A DNA stretch of 64,000 nt from Chloroflexi bacterium GWB2_49_20 (GCA_001796335.1 MGMF01000014.1:9982-73981), one strand, 5' to 3'. Positions 41,412 to 52,342 are shown, counted from the stretch's first letter. The notes: a model not told the origin generated them from the letters alone. Translations and numbers: made by a program.

Positions 41412-42875
41412 TCACTTATCGCGCCGGCCCCAACGCAAACTCTTTCTCCCGGTTTTTGTTTTTCCACGTGTTGACTCTGAAGACGCCTCAGGGGGTTTGA
41501 CTGTTTCGGGTTGCGGAACTGGGGTATGCAGCATCTGCTGGTAATAATCGTCCAGCAGCATGGTAATGATGGCGGTTTCGTCTTCGTGTTCAGCCAGACT
41601 GTGTGCCAGGGGTGCCAGGCGGCGGCTGCGCTCGGTTTGCAGTTTGTCACGCTGGCGCAGGCGGGCTTCGAGCAGGGCAGTCAGCCGCTCAGCCACCAGG
41701 GCAGCCACATCTTCATCCGTAGGCAGGGATCGTTCCTGCATCTGGATGTCGTATTGCCGGGCGATCCGATCGAGGGCGGATTTTTCAACACTACTGACGA
41801 GCATGATAGCCACCCCTGTGCTCCCGGCGCGCCCGGTGCGACCGGCGCGATGGATATAGTTCTCAACCTCGGAAGGTGGTTCGTACTGGATGACATGCGA
41901 AAGCTCGGGAATATCCAAGCCGCGGGCAGCCACATCGGTGGCCACCAGGAAACGCAAACTGCCCTTGCGGACACGGTTAAGGACACGCTCGCGTTCATTC
42001 TGTGACAGGTCGGCGCTCAATTCATCGGCATCGTAACCAAAGCGCTTCAGAACCACAGCGATGTAATGAACCCGGGCCTTGGTGTTGCAGAAAATAATGG
42101 CAGAAGTGGGGTTTTCGGTTTCGATTATTCGTACCAGACTGCGGTCTTTATCCATACCGGGGGTCACATAATAAACATGCTCGGTATCGGTGACGTGAAC
42201 ATGATCACTGCTGAGTGACAGATATTCCGGGTTATGCATGAACTCGCGGGCGGTGTGCATGACCGAGGCGGGAAAAGTGGCTGAGAACATGCAGGTATGA
42301 ACGGCCTGTTTAGGAAGATAACGCTGCACCTGCTGCATATCGGGATAAAAACCCATGGAGAGCATGCGATCAGCTTCATCAAATATCAACATGCGCAGGC
42401 GGTCGAGATTGAAAGTGCGTTTAAGCAGGTGATCAAGCACCCGGCCGGGTGTACCGATGACAACCTGTGTACCTCCTTTTAAAGCTTCATTCTGTGCAGA
42501 GTAACCTACGCCTCCGTAAACAGCCACACTACGCAGGCCGGATGGGTCGAGCAGCAGGTTGGCCTGCTGCCAGACCTGATGAGCCAGTTCACGCGTGGGT
42601 ACGAGAACGAGCGCCTGCGGATGACTGCTTTTGGGATCCAGGCGTTCGAGCATGGGCAGCAGGTAGGCGCCGGTCTTTCCGCTGCCGGTGCGTGCCTGAA
42701 TCATCATGTCACGTCCCTTCAAAAGGTAGGGTATGCCGCGCATTTGCACCGGCATAAGCCCGGGCCAATCAGCCCTTTTTACCGCCTCGCGCAAGCTTTT
42801 TGGCAGGTCTGCCAGATTCACATCAGGCAAAGGGCTGTTCCCGACTTGTTCAGGGTCATTGGTTGAATTATTCAC
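41412..42875 (-). CDS. DEAD-box RNA helicase
   Basis: A 487-residue ATP-dependent RNA helicase. The Q motif precedes motif I ARTGSGKT (61-68), DEAD is at 166-169, SAT at 198-200, and the second RecA domain has ARGLDIPELSHVIQYEPP and HRAGRTGRAG. A basic C-terminal tail (about 400-487), ending in KTGRKSLRWGRRDK, probably aids RNA binding. The role is likely in ribosome assembly or RNA turnover. It follows holB with a seven-base gap. Confidence 0.95.
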   Translation of the reverse strand: MNNSTNDPEQVGNSPLPDVNLADLPKSLREAVKRADWPGLMPVQMRGIPYLLKGRDMMIQARTGSGKTGAYLLPMLERLDPKSSHPQALVLVPTRELAHQVWQQANLLLDPSGLRSVAVYGGVGYSAQNEALKGGTQVVIGTPGRVLDHLLKRTFNLDRLRMLIFDEADRMLSMGFYPDMQQVQRYLPKQAVHTCMFSATFPASVMHTAREFMHNPEYLSLSSDHVHVTDTEHVYYVTPGMDKDRSLVRIIETENPTSAIIFCNTKARVHYIAVVLKRFGYDADELSADLSQNERERVLNRVRKGSLRFLVATDVAARGLDIPELSHVIQYEPPSEVENYIHRAGRTGRAGSTGVAIMLVSSVEKSALDRIARQYDIQMQERSLPTDEDVAALVAERLTALLEARLRQRDKLQTERSRRLAPLAHSLAEHEDETAIITMLLDDYYQQMLHTPVPQPETVKPPEASSESTRGKTKTGRKSLRWGRRDK

Positions 42876-42882
42876 GGGATTC

Positions 42883-43890
42883 TCACTTTCTTTCTGATCC
42901 TACAAAAGGCCAATCCAGCAGCAATACTTCCAGCAACAGACGGGCATTTACATTTTTATCCAGGCGGTCGATGCCATTTTCGATGTCCATCACCAGGCGG
43001 CGAGCCCGGGAGAGATCGATCATTTTACCGAGTGATTCGATTTCCTGCATGCGGTCGATATTGGTAAGGTCAATACTTGATCCGGAGCTGAAAAGCATGA
43101 CATCCCGCCAGTAGGACCCCCATAGCTCCAGGACCTGGCGAGTTTCCTCTTTATCCCTGGTCAACTTCTCAGCATAGGCAAAGCGCCGGATGCGGTTGGA
43201 GGACAGAATCCCATGCAGCTCATCCAGCCAACGAGTGCGCAACTCCAATCCATGAGGATCATCCTTCAGACGCAGGGCATAACCGGGTCTACCGCCAGAC
43301 AGGTGCGCCAGCAGCCTGGCAGAATCCGGGTCGGTGCCACGCGATTGGATGAAAGTTTGCACCCTTTCCACAGGCAGTGAACGCAGGCGCAGGCCTTCGC
43401 AGCGCGAGACAATGGTTGGCAGCAACTGATCGGGGTTATCTGCCATTACTACCAGAACTACATGTGCCGGAGCTTCTTCCAGGGTTTTTAGCAGGGCATT
43501 AGCGGCGTTGGGGTTGGCTTCCTGAAAGCGCAGGAAGATGGCCACGCGATACCTGCCCTGGTAGGGTTTGAGTGACAATCCGTGCTGGATGGCCCGGATC
43601 TGTTCCACTTTGAGCGTTCCACCCTCGTGCTCGGCCTGCAAGATGGACAGGTCGGGATATTGCATGGCTTCGATTTGTGTGCAGGTACGGCAGGCGCGAC
43701 AGGCCTCTCCGGGCGCAGGTGGCTGCGGACAATTGAGAGCCTGGGCAAAACGCAGCGCCAGGCTGCGCCTGCCAACACCGGGAGGACCTGTGAAGAGGTA
43801 AGCATGTCGAACGGCATCCTCTTGAATATGCCTGCGCAGCATGTTCACGGCCCAATCGTGCCCCAACAGACCCCAGTTCTCTTCGATCAT
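42883..43890 (-). CDS. holB: DNA polymerase III subunit delta'
   Basis: A 335-residue clamp-loader subunit. The P-loop region TGPPGVGRRSLA (34-45) has arginine in place of the Walker lysine, as expected for delta', which does not hydrolyse ATP. A zinc-binding cluster (CPQPP...CRACRTC, about 54-70) and the SRC motif (SRCEGLRLR) with its arginine finger are present. The gene overlaps the rsgA stop by four bases and precedes the helicase gene. Confidence 0.92.
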   Translation of the reverse strand: MIEENWGLLGHDWAVNMLRRHIQEDAVRHAYLFTGPPGVGRRSLALRFAQALNCPQPPAPGEACRACRTCTQIEAMQYPDLSILQAEHEGGTLKVEQIRAIQHGLSLKPYQGRYRVAIFLRFQEANPNAANALLKTLEEAPAHVVLVVMADNPDQLLPTIVSRCEGLRLRSLPVERVQTFIQSRGTDPDSARLLAHLSGGRPGYALRLKDDPHGLELRTRWLDELHGILSSNRIRRFAYAEKLTRDKEETRQVLELWGSYWRDVMLFSSGSSIDLTNIDRMQEIESLGKMIDLSRARRLVMDIENGIDRLDKNVNARLLLEVLLLDWPFVGSERK

Positions 43891-44816
43891 TCTTCTCCTG
43901 CACGTAAACGGACATAAGATTCATAGCGTTCGGGATGTATCGAGCCTGCATTCACAGCGTTCCGAACTGCGCAATCCACCTCGTTGGGTTTATGCGTGCA
44001 ATTGTTGTATTTGCATTGGCTGACCAGCGGGGCGATCTCTGGAAAATATCCATCCAGTTCTTCCGGCTCGGTGTCCCACAGCGCCAGTGACTTCAGCCCG
44101 GGGGTATCGCCCACATACCCGCCACCTTGCAGGGGTAACAACTGGCGGAAATTGGTGGTGTGGCGGCCCTTATTCATGGCGCTGCTGATCTCGCGAACGA
44201 TCAAACCCAAACCAGATTGAACCTCGTTCAGCAAGCTGGATTTGCCCACCCCGCTTGGTCCAGCCAGGGCGGATATTTTTCCGGTCAATTGCATGCGCAA
44301 AGCATCCACCCCCAGGTTCTGCCTGGCCGAGGTGTAGATGACCGGATAACCCAGGGCAGGATAATGTCCAAACAGGTTTTCAGCCTCTGCCTGCTCCACC
44401 AGGTCAATCTTGTTGGCAACGATGACGGCGGGGATACGCTGCTTTTCGGCGATCACCAGGAAACGGTCGAGCATGCGCATGCGCGGGGAGGGCTGGGCAC
44501 AGGCAAATACAAACACGACCTGGTCGAGATTTGCCAGAATGACCTGCTGATAGACACCGCGCGGGCGCGGATCCAGGCGGATGAGCGCATGTTGGCGTTC
44601 TTCGATCGATTCGATCATGCCCGTTTGATCGGTGGTCAAGCTGATGCTTACCCGGTCACCAATGGCGGCGATGTCCCCCAGATGCCGGCCCTGTTTAAGG
44701 CGGCCACGTAACTGGCAGGTGACCAGAGCATCCGCGGTTTGGACAGTAAAAAAACCTGATTGAGCACGTACAATTAAGCCTGTGGTCGTAATAGTTTTCT
44801 TTCTCTCAGATTCCAT
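43887..44816 (-). CDS. rsgA: Ribosome small-subunit GTPase RsgA
   Basis: A 309-residue circularly permuted GTPase of 30S maturation. The motifs occur in the permuted order: G4 NKID (about 139-142), G1 GPSGVGKSS (about 190-198), then G3 DTPG (about 238-241). An OB-fold forms the N-terminus (residues 10-75), and a C-terminal zinc knuckle CKYNNCTHKPNEVDC completes the family pattern. Its stop overlaps the holB start (ATGA). It is upstream of holB and the helicase in what looks like one transcript. Confidence 0.96.
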   Translation of the reverse strand: MESERKKTITTTGLIVRAQSGFFTVQTADALVTCQLRGRLKQGRHLGDIAAIGDRVSISLTTDQTGMIESIEERQHALIRLDPRPRGVYQQVILANLDQVVFVFACAQPSPRMRMLDRFLVIAEKQRIPAVIVANKIDLVEQAEAENLFGHYPALGYPVIYTSARQNLGVDALRMQLTGKISALAGPSGVGKSSLLNEVQSGLGLIVREISSAMNKGRHTTNFRQLLPLQGGGYVGDTPGLKSLALWDTEPEELDGYFPEIAPLVSQCKYNNCTHKPNEVDCAVRNAVNAGSIHPERYESYVRLRAGEE

Positions 44817-44867
44817 CCGGGAATTGTTGGTGAAGGTGAGTTGGGTCCCGAATTTTTGAAAGGGCTC

Positions 44868-47093
44868 TTAGGGGACGGGGGTTTCTGTCGGTGGGGGGGT
44901 GGGGGTGCGTGTGACTCCGATGGAGGATTCCCACCAGTATACACTCTGCGGTCTCCCGTAGAAGTAGCTTTCCACAATTCGCCGGAAGATTGGAGCGGCA
45001 TAATAAGAACCCTCGCCTCCATTTTCAACAAATACAATGATGGCTATATCCGGCTTGTCCTCCCGATTGGCCAGGGTGTAACCGCCAAACCAGGCGTGCG
45101 GATCGGTGAAACCTGTCTCAGAGGTGCTGGTTTTACCTGCCACCGGAATGTCCAAACCGGAAAACCGGATATATGCGGTACCACGCGGATTCTTGATCAC
45201 ACTGATCATGGCATCCTGAATGACCTGCAAGTTTTCCGGTTTGACCGGCAGACTGCTGATCTTTTCGGGGGTGAATGTCAGGGTTGCGTCCCCGTTAACG
45301 TTCTCAACTTTTTCAATAACCTGCGGGCGGAAGAGTGTGCCACCATTGCCCAGAGCAGCCATGAAAGAGGCCACCTGCAGTGGTGTGACCTGCAGATTGC
45401 CCTGGCCGATGGCCAGGCTGGTGGCTTCCACGCCGTCACCCGGTACGGGCACAAACCCGGGAGATTCGTCAATCTGCTGGATGCCAGTGGACGCACCCAG
45501 GCCAAAACCCGTAGCCATGTCGGACACGGCAGTGGTTAACCCCTGATCAAAGAGTGTCAACCCGATGTGGAAGAACCAGGGGTCACAAGAGCGCATCAAT
45601 CCTTCCGGCAGGGTCAACATGCCGCTTGGCTTGACCCGGCAGGAGGTGACGGTCGGGTCGGCGGCTTTTTCCTGCTCACAATATCCCCAGGTCCAATCGT
45701 GCAGGATGTGAGTGTCACCCAGTTCGGTGAAATCATACTGGCAATCGTAAGTGCTTTCGGGAGTGAAGACTCCGCTTTCCAAACCAGCCGACATGGTGAT
45801 GATCTTGAAGATCGAACCCAGCGGATAGGTTCCCTGGGCAGCCCGGTTAATAAGGGGTTGATTGTAATCGTTGAACAGATTGTTAATACCTGTGGTGTTA
45901 TTATAGTTGGCCGGTTCAAACACATTCGGGTCGAAGCCGGGTGTGGAGGCCATGGCCAGCACGCGGCCGGTGTCGCGTTCCAAAACCACGACCGCACCGT
46001 TAAAAGCCCCCAGGGCCTGTTGGGCGTTCAGTTGTAAATCCCGATTGATGGTCAGATTGATGGATTGGGCAGGCTGTGCATCGACCTTGGCCAGGTTTGA
46101 TAGAATGGTTCCATCGGGTGCGACAACATACAGGGAGGCGCCGCTTTTTCCAGCCAGATATGTTTCTCCTGATTTTTCCACACCGGATGTGCCAATTTTT
46201 TCTGTTCCGCTGTAACCGAGGCGCCGGTAGGTATCCAGGTTTTCGGGGGAGATGTACTGAGTGTATCCGACCACATGCGGAGCAATGCCACCATCAAAAT
46301 AATAGCGGGCGGAGTAATCAAACCACCACAGACCCGGATAATTTGAAAGCACGGCAGCACGATTGTTGAAGTTTTCAGCAGTGGTTTCACCAACCGGGAT
46401 ATAAGCTGGATTTTCCGGGTAATTTTCGTATTGAGCCATGATGGTGCCGGCTTTTACGCCGGTGAGCTGTTCCAATTCATAAAATAATATACCGGATTGA
46501 TCCGGGATGATCTCGGAAGGTACGATGCCCAGGGAAATGGCATCCGCCTGGGTAACAACCGCGTCCCCATTGCTATCATAAATATCACCGCGCGCCGGGA
46601 TGCGGTAGTCCACCTGAAGCTTGTTGCCGCCCTGGAGTTCAGGCAGGATCAGGCCATCGTCCCATAATACATGCCACTCACCGTTTTCCAGGCTGAGTTT
46701 GGCCAGGGGTTCGCGTTGGATATCTCCCAATAAACTAGTGTGATAGGTAATGTGGTAGGCCACTTGGGCAGTGCGCGGGTTGGTCAGCGAGGAGGTGATG
46801 TTGTATTCCATGGAAGCTACATTCATGGCATTGAGAGCATTTTTGATGCGGCTGGAAAAATCATCCAGGGGTATGGTGTCACGGCTGGCCTGGGTCAGCA
46901 TGGGGTACATGGATGCGAAGTCTTCCACCATCCAGGCATCCATAAAGGTCTGCATGGCGTTCTCCACGCTGGGAGCCGCGGTGACACCCACCTGGGGAGG
47001 CGGGTTGGTGGTCTGACTGCCACCGTTTTGCGGCGAGCACGCCACCAGCAGAATCACGATCAGGATGATATTTAACCAGGTTGTTTTTTTCAT
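44868..47093 (-). CDS. Class B penicillin-binding protein with NTF2-like N-terminal domain
   Basis: A 741-residue D,D-transpeptidase of the PBP2 type. An export signal with lipobox-like VACS (C19) is followed by an NTF2/MecA-N-like domain (about 40-155), a dimerisation domain starting at YRIPARGDIYDSNG (163-176), and the transpeptidase domain. Active-site motifs are SIFK (427-430, nucleophile S427), SCD (502-504) and KTS (654-656); the last two differ slightly from SxN and KTG. A Thr/Pro tail ends the protein. It would crosslink peptidoglycan and be a beta-lactam target. The MecA-like N-domain is the odd element. Confidence 0.9.
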   Translation of the reverse strand: MKKTTWLNIILIVILLVACSPQNGGSQTTNPPPQVGVTAAPSVENAMQTFMDAWMVEDFASMYPMLTQASRDTIPLDDFSSRIKNALNAMNVASMEYNITSSLTNPRTAQVAYHITYHTSLLGDIQREPLAKLSLENGEWHVLWDDGLILPELQGGNKLQVDYRIPARGDIYDSNGDAVVTQADAISLGIVPSEIIPDQSGILFYELEQLTGVKAGTIMAQYENYPENPAYIPVGETTAENFNNRAAVLSNYPGLWWFDYSARYYFDGGIAPHVVGYTQYISPENLDTYRRLGYSGTEKIGTSGVEKSGETYLAGKSGASLYVVAPDGTILSNLAKVDAQPAQSINLTINRDLQLNAQQALGAFNGAVVVLERDTGRVLAMASTPGFDPNVFEPANYNNTTGINNLFNDYNQPLINRAAQGTYPLGSIFKIITMSAGLESGVFTPESTYDCQYDFTELGDTHILHDWTWGYCEQEKAADPTVTSCRVKPSGMLTLPEGLMRSCDPWFFHIGLTLFDQGLTTAVSDMATGFGLGASTGIQQIDESPGFVPVPGDGVEATSLAIGQGNLQVTPLQVASFMAALGNGGTLFRPQVIEKVENVNGDATLTFTPEKISSLPVKPENLQVIQDAMISVIKNPRGTAYIRFSGLDIPVAGKTSTSETGFTDPHAWFGGYTLANREDKPDIAIIVFVENGGEGSYYAAPIFRRIVESYFYGRPQSVYWWESSIGVTRTPTPPPTETPVP

Positions 47094-47129
47094 TCAGTAC
47101 CTTTCGAAACTGCGTTCATGTGGACGGGT

Positions 47130-47801
47130 TCAACCAAGCGGTTCGTCCATCAAAACAGTCTGCCAGACCGGGCAGTCGTATTCCAAGGCAGACTGGCATT
47201 GAGCCGGAATATCCACTTCTACCACAACACCCAATTTTTTAAGGCTGCGCGCCAGGTGGCACAACGGCAGACCCATGACACTGGCAAAGCAGCCGCTGAT
47301 ATTTTCCACAGGCCGAAAGTAGGAATGTTGAATGGCATACGCACCGGCCTTGTCAAGCGGATCTCCGCTATCGATATAAGCGTGCATCTCTTCATCTGAA
47401 TAAGCGCGCATGGGTACATCCGTGATGCACAGGTCGCTTACCAGGTTGTCTGTCCGGGAACGGCAAACTGCCAGCCCCGTGTAGACCTGGTGGGTATGAG
47501 CGCGCAACCCGCGCAACATGGAGGCTGCCTCTGCAGGGTCGGCAGGTTTACCCAGGATGACACCTGCGTCCACCACGGTGGTATCCGCCGCCAGGATGAT
47601 CCCGGATTCACCGGTCATGCGGGCAACTTCCCTGGCTTTGCCCTGCGCCAGGCGCACGACATAATCGCCCGGGTGTTCAGCAGGCAGCAGGTTTTCATTT
47701 ATATCCGCAGGTTGAACTTCAAACTTCCAACCGGTCAGTGCCAGCAATTGCTTGCGGCGGGGTGAGTTGGAAGCCAGGATCAATATGGGCGCAGTGCTCA
47801 T
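47130..47801 (-). CDS. maf: Maf-family nucleotide pyrophosphatase
   Basis: A 223-residue Maf protein that hydrolyses non-canonical or excess nucleoside triphosphates (dTTP/UTP class). The signature LASNSPRRKQLLALTG (10-25), AADTTVVDAG and the later GDPLDKAGAYAIQ with active-site D and K are intact. A C-terminal extension of about 20 residues, with cysteines, is unusual. Its ATG overlaps the stop of a short upstream frame by four bases. It follows closely on the same strand as the penicillin-binding protein gene. Confidence 0.95.
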   Translation of the reverse strand: MSTAPILILASNSPRRKQLLALTGWKFEVQPADINENLLPAEHPGDYVVRLAQGKAREVARMTGESGIILAADTTVVDAGVILGKPADPAEAASMLRGLRAHTHQVYTGLAVCRSRTDNLVSDLCITDVPMRAYSDEEMHAYIDSGDPLDKAGAYAIQHSYFRPVENISGCFASVMGLPLCHLARSLKKLGVVVEVDIPAQCQSALEYDCPVWQTVLMDEPLG

Positions 47802-47998
47802 GAATAAGATTCTAACACAGCCTCCAATTTTGCGTATTCCCCCTGTGGAAGAACAGAGAGGCTTTTACCAGGCGGCAGGTATGTCCCCTTTCCCATGGTC
47901 AGGGATGTTACGCGAAAACCTGCCAAGCGATCTGATATGAAAAAGTTTCTTTCACAACCAATCTCCCGAAATCGGACAATGTTAAAAAGACCACTCAA
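47798..47998 (-). CDS. Possible small ORF upstream of maf
   Basis: A 66-codon frame from a TTG at 47998, ending four bases into maf. The C-terminal half (FRVTSLTMGKGTYLPPGKSL) is protein-like, and the four-base overlap suggests translational coupling. There is no strong ribosome site and no recognised family. It may be the remnant of a longer gene. Confidence 0.35.
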   Translation of the reverse strand: MSGLFNIVRFREIGCERNFFISDRLAGFRVTSLTMGKGTYLPPGKSLSVLPQGEYAKLEAVLESYS

Positions 47999-48013
47999 TC
48001 AGCTTCTTCCTCT

Positions 48014-48031
48014 GGCAGGTTATGACCTGCC
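48014..48031 (+). promoter_or_regulatory. Short hairpin in the xpt leader
   Basis: GGCAGGT-TATG-ACCTGCC is a perfect seven-base-pair hairpin about 50 bases before the xpt start. No thymine run follows, so it is not a standard terminator. The region lacks the conserved core of a purine riboswitch. Confidence 0.4.
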
Positions 48032-48079
48032 GATGTAAAATGAACAGGACAATTATGAAAATAAAGTTGGAGGTTCATC

Positions 48080-48658
48080 TTGGAAGAGCTTAAACAACGC
48101 ATATTGAAGGACGGCAGGAATCTTGGCAGGGGTATTCTCAAGGTGGATGGATTCATCAACCACCAGGTCGACCCGGCCTTGATGGACGCCTGTGGGCGTG
48201 AGTTTGCGCGCCGGTTCAAGGACGTGGGTGCCACAAAAATACTGACTGCCGAAATATCCGGGATCGCTCCGGCCATTGCCACAGCCCTGCATCTGGGGCT
48301 GCCGGTGGTATATGCCCGTAAAAATAAACCGATCACCATGCCGGACCAGGTCTTTCTCACCCTGGCACCCTCCCATACCAAGGGGGTCATGGTCGAGTTG
48401 ATCATCTCTCCAGAGTATTTGCAGAGCGGAGAGAGAATCCTCATCATCGATGACTTCCTAGCCAGCGGTTCCACCATCCAGGGCCTGGTGCGCCTGGCAC
48501 AAACTGCCGGTTCCAGCCTGGTGGGCATCGGCGCCCTGATCGAGAAAACCTTTGAAGGCGGGCGTGACTTGCTGCGACCGCTGGGCGTTCCCATCGAATC
48601 CCTGGCCTGCATCACCTCGATGGATGGAGATCAGATCATCTTTGGCGGCTGTGATTGA
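48080..48658 (+). CDS. xpt: Xanthine phosphoribosyltransferase
   Basis: A 192-residue type I phosphoribosyltransferase converting xanthine to XMP. The PRPP-binding motif ILIIDDFLASGSTIQGL is at about 121-137, and the N-terminal DGRNLGRGILKVDGFINHQ is typical of Xpt. Translation starts at TTG 48080, with GGAGG six bases upstream. guaA follows in 40 bases, which would take XMP to GMP, so the pair forms a purine-salvage unit. Confidence 0.94.
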   Translation: MEELKQRILKDGRNLGRGILKVDGFINHQVDPALMDACGREFARRFKDVGATKILTAEISGIAPAIATALHLGLPVVYARKNKPITMPDQVFLTLAPSHTKGVMVELIISPEYLQSGERILIIDDFLASGSTIQGLVRLAQTAGSSLVGIGALIEKTFEGGRDLLRPLGVPIESLACITSMDGDQIIFGGCD

Positions 48659-48696
48659 GACCCATGCGGGTCGCAAATATTTGATAAGAAAAGGCA

Positions 48697-50241
48697 ATGG
48701 GCATGGATTCAATTGCAGTCCTCGATTTCGGTTCGCAATATGCACAGTTGATCGCCCGGCGGGTGCGTGAAGCCCAGGTTTACTGTGAGCTGTTCCCGTG
48801 GGATGCGGAAGCAGCCAAAGTGCTCTCCATTCAACCCAGGGGTTTCATCCTGTCCGGCGGACCGGCCTCGGTTTATACAGCAAATGCGCCGTTCATCCAG
48901 GATTTCATCCTGGCCTCCGGGCTGCCGATCCTGGGCATCTGCTACGGCATGCAGGCGCTTACCCAGGCGCTGGGCGGCCGTGTAGACCCTTCGAGTGAAC
49001 GCGAATTTGGCCCGGCAATAGTCACACCCCTTTCATCCAGTTCCCTGCTGCCCGGGCAGCCTTTCCCAGTGTGGATGTCGCATGGCGACCGCCTGACCCA
49101 GCTGGCACCAGGATTTTCCAGCCTGGCCAGCTCCGACAACAGTCCTTATGCTGCCATTGGGGATGCCTCCCAACATTATTACGGTGTGCAATTCCACCCC
49201 GAGGTGCGCCATACGCCGGATGGAGCCGAGATCCTGCGCCGATTTGTGGTCGACATCTGCCAGGCCAAACCGGATTGGACGCCGGAATCCATCATCGAAG
49301 AAAGCGTAAAACGCATCCGTGCCCAGGTGGGGGGCGAACGCGTCCTGGCGGCTGTCAGCGGCGGGGTGGATTCGTCTGTGGCAACTGCGTTGGTGCACCG
49401 GGCAGTCGGTGACCAGTTGGTGGCCGTGTTCGTGAATACCGGCCTGATGCGGCAGGGGGAACCCGGGCAGGTAACCTCCACCCTGCAAAAAATGCTCGGT
49501 CCGGAACTGGTGACGGTGGAGGCTGCCGGGGATTTCCTGGGGGCATTGGCTGGTGTGATCGACCCGGAAGAGAAGCGCCGCATTGTTGGAGAGAAATTCA
49601 TCCGTATTTTTGAGCAGCAAGCCAAGAATCTCGGCCAGCCAAATTTTTTGGTACAGGGTACCATATATCCAGACGTGGTCGAATCCTCAGCGCCTGACCG
49701 AAACAAAGCCGACCGGATCAAGACCCATCACAATGTCGGCGGTCTGCCCAAGGATATGCATTTTCAACTGGTGGAACCCCTGCGCTACCTCTTCAAGGAT
49801 GAGGTGCGGGCAGTGGGTGAAGCGCTCGGTCTACCAGAAGAGATGGTCTGGCGGCAGCCCTTCCCGGGCCCTGGGTTGACGGTGCGCTGCCTGGGCGAAG
49901 TCACTCCCGGGCGAGTGGAACGTCTGCAGGCTGCAGACGCCATCCTGACCCAGGAACTTACCGCTGCCGGTTTGATCGGTAAAGGAGCAGAAACATCCCA
50001 GGCGTTTGTGGTGCTTCTGCCGGTGCGTTCGGTGGGCGTGATGGGGGATGTACGCACTTACCAGGAAACCGCCGCCATTCGCGCAGTAATTACGGATGAT
50101 TTCATGACTGCAGATTGGGTGCGCCTGCCGTATGATCTTCTGGGGCGGGTAGCCAACCGAATCGTTAATGAAGTGCATGGGATCAACCGGGTGGTCTATG
50201 ATATCACGAGCAAACCGCCCGCCACGATCGAGTGGGAATAG
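48697..50241 (+). CDS. guaA: GMP synthase (glutamine-hydrolysing)
   Basis: A 514-residue bifunctional enzyme making GMP from XMP. The class I glutamine amidotransferase domain has the catalytic Cys in GICYGMQAL, plus HPEVRHT; the ATP-pyrophosphatase domain has the P-loop [10 protein letters not shown] (about 226-235), and the C-terminal dimerisation domain ends PPATIEWE. Both halves look intact. It lies 38 bases after xpt. A second ATG at 48703 is an equally plausible start. Confidence 0.97.
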   Translation: MGMDSIAVLDFGSQYAQLIARRVREAQVYCELFPWDAEAAKVLSIQPRGFILSGGPASVYTANAPFIQDFILASGLPILGICYGMQALTQALGGRVDPSSEREFGPAIVTPLSSSSLLPGQPFPVWMSHGDRLTQLAPGFSSLASSDNSPYAAIGDASQHYYGVQFHPEVRHTPDGAEILRRFVVDICQAKPDWTPESIIEESVKRIRAQVGGERVLAAVSGGVDSSVATALVHRAVGDQLVAVFVNTGLMRQGEPGQVTSTLQKMLGPELVTVEAAGDFLGALAGVIDPEEKRRIVGEKFIRIFEQQAKNLGQPNFLVQGTIYPDVVESSAPDRNKADRIKTHHNVGGLPKDMHFQLVEPLRYLFKDEVRAVGEALGLPEEMVWRQPFPGPGLTVRCLGEVTPGRVERLQAADAILTQELTAAGLIGKGAETSQAFVVLLPVRSVGVMGDVRTYQETAAIRAVITDDFMTADWVRLPYDLLGRVANRIVNEVHGINRVVYDITSKPPATIEWE

Positions 50242-52076
50242 TGGGCAGAACTTACTTTCGCAGCTTTCTTCGACTTCTGTGTGTTTTCTTTCTTCTCCTG
50301 CCGCAATCTGCACAGGCTCAAGATGCTCCTTCCGGCAGTCTGTATAACCTGAAAACGGCTTCCTTTCCAGTCATCACCGTGTCAGTGGATGTGTATGATG
50401 CCGCCGGCAATTTCATCCCTGACCTGACCAGCACAGACTTCACCATTTTGGAAGATGGGCTGGAACTTTCGCTGGATGTGTTGGACAATATTGATCCCGG
50501 GATGGAATTTGTAGCTGCCATCAACCCGGGCCGCAGTTTTGGCATCCTGGATAATGAAGCCAAATCACGTTACGATAAAATCGCTGCGGCACTGGGCATT
50601 TGGGCTGGAAATTTGCCTGGCACTGGCAACGATGCTTACAGTTTGGTAACTGCAGGGGGACCAAGCGTATTTCATATCAAGGATCCGCAATCCTGGCTGA
50701 CCAGCCTGGAGGCCTACCAGCCAGACACCAAGAACCTGGTCCCCACGCTGGACATCCTGTCACGGGCAATCGATATTGCCTCCGCTTCCATGCTGCAACC
50801 CGGCGCCAGGCAGGCCATCCTGTTTGTCACCCCCATGTCGGATTCGGCTGACTTATCCACCCTGCAAAGCCTGGCTCTGCGAGCCAGCCAGTTAAATGTA
50901 CACGTGTTTGTGTGGGTGGTGGCCGGAGCGGATTCACCGCTTACACCCGGGTACCTGGCCCTAGAAGACCTGGCCAAACAAACGGGGGGAAAAATGTTCC
51001 TGTACTCCGGCAGTGAGGCGCTTCCAAGCCTGGCGGAGTACCTGGCACCCATGCGCAGCAGCTATCAATTAACCTATACCTCAAGCCTGACCAGCTCTGG
51101 CAACCATACGCTGGCAGTGCGAGTCACCACCCCTGCCGGGCAGATTGACCTGGCTCCGCTTGAGTTTAAGATGGATATACAGTCTCCCAATCCAATCCTG
51201 GTTTCTCCTCCCGACCAAATCTTAAGGGAATATCCGGATGCGGGCAGCTACGATGTTAACAGCCTGGCACCTGCAGAACAGAAACTCGAGTTGATCATTG
51301 AGTTCCCGGATGGGCATCCGCGTCAATTGGTGAGTACCAGCCTGGTGGTGGATGGTCAGATAGTGGCCAAGAACACCTCCGAACCTTTCGATCAATTTAC
51401 CTGGGACTTGAGCGGATATATCACCAGCGGCAGGCATGAAGTGCAGGTGGAAGTTGTGGATATGTTCGGCTTGCAAAAAGCCAGCATTTCCATCCCGATC
51501 ACGGTTAATGTCACTGAGGCTCCAAGTGGTTTGGTGATATTCCTGGTACGTTATCGGAAGTGGATGGCCATGAGTGCAGCCATCCTGGGAAGCGTTGGCC
51601 TGGCCTGGTTGTTGATCAGCTTCAGCAGAAAACGGCGGATCAAAAAACGGACAAGTCGCGCAGAAATTCAATCAGCAGCCATTCCGTCGGAAGAGAAACA
51701 ATCCATCCTGCGCCGGCGTTCAAAACAGACTCCCGCGTACCTGGAGCCCATCCCTGCAAGTGAGCAAGGAAACCTTCAACTGGCAGCCAGGGAGATCCGT
51801 TTTGGGTCGGATCCCACAAAATCTACCTATGTATTGGAAGAGGCCTCAATTGAGCCACTACACGCCATCATTCGCAGGCAGGAGGACACATTTTACATTC
51901 TGGACCAGGGCTCAATTGCCGGCACCTGGGTAAATTACGAAATGCTCACCGAAGGGCAGCATCGCCTCAAACACGGGGATATTATCCAATTTGGGCAACT
52001 GGCTTATCGATTTTTGCTGAGCAAACCACCTGAACGCACAGGGCCACGAATCATTCCAGAAAAACCCGGGGCGTGA
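50232..52076 (+). CDS. Exported von Willebrand-like protein with C-terminal FHA domain
   Basis: A 614-residue membrane protein. A signal peptide (about 8-30, ending SAQAQD) is followed by a region resembling a VWA-type domain with DILEDG-like beta strands ([18 protein letters not shown]) and a long stretch about 85-270 that could be the VWA body. A beta-sandwich (about 300-430) precedes one transmembrane helix (about 437-460). The C-terminal cytoplasmic domain (about 510-605) is FHA-like, with [15 protein letters not shown] and the phosphothreonine-binding EPLHAIIRR and GTWVNYEML. It joins outside ligand binding to phospho-dependent signalling inside. The start, GTG at 50232 or 50241, overlaps guaA. 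Confidence 0.75.
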   Translation: MGIVGRTYFRSFLRLLCVFFLLLPQSAQAQDAPSGSLYNLKTASFPVITVSVDVYDAAGNFIPDLTSTDFTILEDGLELSLDVLDNIDPGMEFVAAINPGRSFGILDNEAKSRYDKIAAALGIWAGNLPGTGNDAYSLVTAGGPSVFHIKDPQSWLTSLEAYQPDTKNLVPTLDILSRAIDIASASMLQPGARQAILFVTPMSDSADLSTLQSLALRASQLNVHVFVWVVAGADSPLTPGYLALEDLAKQTGGKMFLYSGSEALPSLAEYLAPMRSSYQLTYTSSLTSSGNHTLAVRVTTPAGQIDLAPLEFKMDIQSPNPILVSPPDQILREYPDAGSYDVNSLAPAEQKLELIIEFPDGHPRQLVSTSLVVDGQIVAKNTSEPFDQFTWDLSGYITSGRHEVQVEVVDMFGLQKASISIPITVNVTEAPSGLVIFLVRYRKWMAMSAAILGSVGLAWLLISFSRKRRIKKRTSRAEIQSAAIPSEEKQSILRRRSKQTPAYLEPIPASEQGNLQLAAREIRFGSDPTKSTYVLEEASIEPLHAIIRRQEDTFYILDQGSIAGTWVNYEMLTEGQHRLKHGDIIQFGQLAYRFLLSKPPERTGPRIIPEKPGA

Positions 52077-52342
52077 TCTGCAGGCAAACTGCCCACCTAC
52101 ACCTCTCAGTCTTCATCCGGGTGAGAGTGGCGGCATGTGTACTTGATGATGAAACCCGTGTAAACCAGCTGCGTACATATAATTGTAGAATGATAAGCCT
52201 TAATACACAAAAGGCTTTACCACGTCACCAAGTCACGAAGCTTCATTGTTAAAAAATATTGGTGCCTTCATGGTATGGTGGTGAATGAGGCTTTTTGCAG
52301 TAAGGTCATTTGTGCAAAAGGTATATTTAATAGGAGATGAAC

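Noticed and set aside
47990-48079. Purine riboswitch before xpt
   Set aside because: Only an isolated hairpin (48014-48031) is present; the conserved three-way-junction core sequences of the purine aptamer are not seen.
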